From assembly GCA_021927905.1 (NCBI GenBank), contig BLLK01000051.1:1488001-1552000 (forward strand): a stretch of 64,000 nt of DNA, read 5' to 3'. A program made the position numbers and the translations under genes. The notes under the pieces were generated by a model. It saw nothing but the letters and a program-made list of their open reading frames with translations, did no database searches and was not told the DNA's origin. Positions 62,265 through 64,000 of the stretch are shown here, piece by piece; positions within the stretch are counted from its first letter, which is position 1; every line of letters begins with the position of its first letter. The stretch is from Chaetoceros tenuissimus (lineage: Eukaryota > Bacillariophyta > Thalassiosirophyceae > Chaetocerotales > Chaetocerotaceae).

Positions 62265-63953
62265 ATGCCAAGTAACAAAAAGAAAAAGTCAGGAGATAAA
62301 AAGAAGAAGAAACAGGAGAGGCTTGAACGACAAGAAGCAGCCCAGGCTCTCTCTCACGCACTCTCGACTCATTCGGATCAATTTCGACAGCTTCTTTTAC
62401 AAGGAAGAAAAGAATATGCCAAAGGAAGAGCCTATGAAGCACAAGACCTTCAACAACAAGCCATTACATATGGTACTGAAAATCTTCCGCGTTTCAATGA
62501 AAACTCAATGGTGAAAGCTCATGCACTGATTGAGGTTGGTCTGACAAGAAGTGCCATATTGACGGACTTTTGCACTGATCAAGAAGAAAGGAAGAAAGTC
62601 GAGCAGGACATGGATGAAGCCTTCAAGGATGCCTTGAGCATTTATCATTATCGTATTGAGAAGAAGACCTTGACGAAATTTCGTAGAGATGAATGCTGGA
62701 TGAATGCAAATAGCACCACATATGTTTCTCCCATTCCGCTTTTTGAAAGATTGGGACCGCTTGATTATTTTACCACTGTGAATTGGTGTTCTGGAAATGA
62801 TCCTTCCCCTGATACTGTCTCTATTTTAAAGCAAGTCATCAAATTCATAAACGAGTGGGTTAAAAATGATATGGTTCTACAATTGGAGTGTGGAACGAGG
62901 CTTCAAGGTCAAATTCCTGATAACTACAGTGTCGAGGCTTGGACTGAAAAGCTACAAGATCACGAAGCTGTATTGGCAGGGATTTTATCAAAAGATGAGT
63001 TGAGTGATAAATATACGTTTGACGTGCCAAGGGAAGTAAGACATACAGGCACAATTGATGGAAAGATGAAGTCTACTTTCAAAAAGTTGGAAAAGGATAT
63101 CAGCAAGGATGGGATCAAACGATGTGAAAATGTTGCCTGCAATAAGGTGGAAAACTACGCGAGACAATTTGCAACTTGTTCCAGATGTGGCTTTGCTGCA
63201 TATTGCTGCAAAGATTGTCAAAAAGCAGATTGGAAACGACACAAGAAGGAATGTAAAGACAAAGCCATAAAGGCAGAAGAGGAAAAGTTTCAGAACAAAA
63301 GTAAAGATTGCCTCATGGTAGGAGAGTCACAACAGGTGCTATCCATCATCAACTATTGGCTTCATTTTGCAGCTAAATCTGATGAAATGAAGGCTACTCA
63401 AACTGAAGATGCAACCATCATTATTCACGCAATTGCGCCTAAAATTGCACATGTTGAAATGTGGGAATATCAATTCGGAATGCAAGAAGTAACCTTTTTA
63501 TTCAAAGCTATTTGGTCAATGACTCCTGGCATGCGATATGAAATGACTCGTAAATTTGTAAAGGCTACAAGCAAACTTGGGTTTCCAAAGGGAGGTCCTG
63601 ATTTTTCCATGACGCTGAATTGGAGTAAGTATGGAGTTGGTGGCGATTTTGCTGTTGTCAAGTATACTCCAAAGGGGGCTATCTTGTTGCACGAAGATGA
63701 AGACGGGACCGTCAAGGGTTATGTTGCAGTAGGAATCACGCAATCTTTACAATCTATTGTATCGCAAATGGAAATGCCGTTACCAATCTTTCTCACAACT
63801 GGTGTCTTTCCATTCAAAAAGATGATTCTTTGTCAAGGAACGTTCATGCCTTTAATGAAGGAACCAAGTCAAAAGTTGACTCTAACAGCTCAAGCTTTTG
63901 TCAGTGGTGATGAGTCTGCTGTCGAGGTATTTGAAAGAATTGAAAAGGAGTAG
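62265..63953 (+). CDS. MYND zinc-finger protein, 562 residues
   Basis: A single-exon protein from ATG 62265. A Lys-rich start (KKKKSGDKKKKKQERLERQE) leads into a helical N-terminal region. The MYND finger lies near residues 286-329: CENVACNKVENYARQFATC, CGFAAYCCKDCQKADWKRH, KKEC, with the full C-x2-4-C...C-x2-C...YC-x2-C...H-x3-C pattern of eight metal ligands. The C-terminal 230 residues form a folded part without a named domain (IAPKIAHVEMWEYQFGMQEV, FLFKAIWSMTPGMRYEMTRK, MTLNWSKYGVGGDF). The type, a MYND flanked by unknown sequence, is common in diatoms. MYND fingers bind proteins, so an adaptor or chromatin role is possible. Confidence 0.82.
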   Translation: MPSNKKKKSGDKKKKKQERLERQEAAQALSHALSTHSDQFRQLLLQGRKEYAKGRAYEAQDLQQQAITYGTENLPRFNENSMVKAHALIEVGLTRSAILTDFCTDQEERKKVEQDMDEAFKDALSIYHYRIEKKTLTKFRRDECWMNANSTTYVSPIPLFERLGPLDYFTTVNWCSGNDPSPDTVSILKQVIKFINEWVKNDMVLQLECGTRLQGQIPDNYSVEAWTEKLQDHEAVLAGILSKDELSDKYTFDVPREVRHTGTIDGKMKSTFKKLEKDISKDGIKRCENVACNKVENYARQFATCSRCGFAAYCCKDCQKADWKRHKKECKDKAIKAEEEKFQNKSKDCLMVGESQQVLSIINYWLHFAAKSDEMKATQTEDATIIIHAIAPKIAHVEMWEYQFGMQEVTFLFKAIWSMTPGMRYEMTRKFVKATSKLGFPKGGPDFSMTLNWSKYGVGGDFAVVKYTPKGAILLHEDEDGTVKGYVAVGITQSLQSIVSQMEMPLPIFLTTGVFPFKKMILCQGTFMPLMKEPSQKLTLTAQAFVSGDESAVEVFERIEKE

Positions 63954-64000
63954 GAAAATGAAGCATCATAATCATGAATTAGGTTTAAAATTTCAATGAT

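Overview
The window looks like nuclear DNA of a diatom, probably a centric species of the Chaetoceros type. It is AT-rich and gene-dense, with genes on both strands and no operons. Introns are few and short, mostly 60-90 nt, with GTAAGT-like donors. Lineage markers are an HSF-type transcription factor, ShK-like Cys-rich secreted proteins, a BspA-like leucine-rich repeat protein, MYND/RING proteins, proteins with the GVPLTI motif common in diatoms, an ionotropic glutamate receptor homologue, and a Mpv17-like protein whose leader has the Phe-containing cleavage motif of diatom plastid proteins. The species is an inference. No virus-like element was recognised.

Region 1-16 kb is rich in membrane signalling. 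A 7TM receptor with a Cys-rich ectodomain runs off the left edge. A decayed polyester-hydrolase-like gene and a small DNA transposon (8-bp target duplication) follow. Next is a duplicated unit in which a 7TM receptor faces, tail to tail, a small membrane protein of unknown function. Both units survive, with decayed extra pieces between them. Then come an unknown acidic protein, a type II membrane kinase and an ionotropic glutamate receptor homologue.

Region 16-32 kb holds a polytopic class 3 lipase with two micro-exons, ammonia-dependent asparagine synthetase (AsnA type), an amino acid permease, a 1032-residue ankyrin-like protein, a TMEM97-like EXPERA protein, MoaD and a FkbM methyltransferase. 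Region 32-43 kb holds a Cys-rich repeat protein, a second and longer copy of the same transposon, a sulfotransferase, a GT25-like glycosyltransferase, a MYND/RING/TPR gene with two apparent frame breaks, a tetraspanning protein and PAN3.

Region 43-64 kb holds a RING protein built on five internal repeats, a recent 154-bp tandem duplication, an HSF gene, a GVPLTI-family protein, a Cys-rich conserved protein, an APH-like kinase, a large ShK-like secreted protein, a peroxisomal-type thiolase, a SAM plus EF-hand protein, Mpv17, a minisatellite, a BspA-like LRR protein and a MYND protein. The thiolase promoter and first codons have been copied to a site upstream of the SAM/EF-hand gene.

Most genes are unrelated housekeeping or surface functions. 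The coherent themes are sensing (three 7TM receptors, iGluR, kinase, EF-hand protein, a lipase of diacylglycerol-lipase-like layout) and secretory/Golgi modification (FkbM, sulfotransferase, GT25). Several genes show one- or two-base frame breaks. I cannot tell real decay from assembly error without reads.
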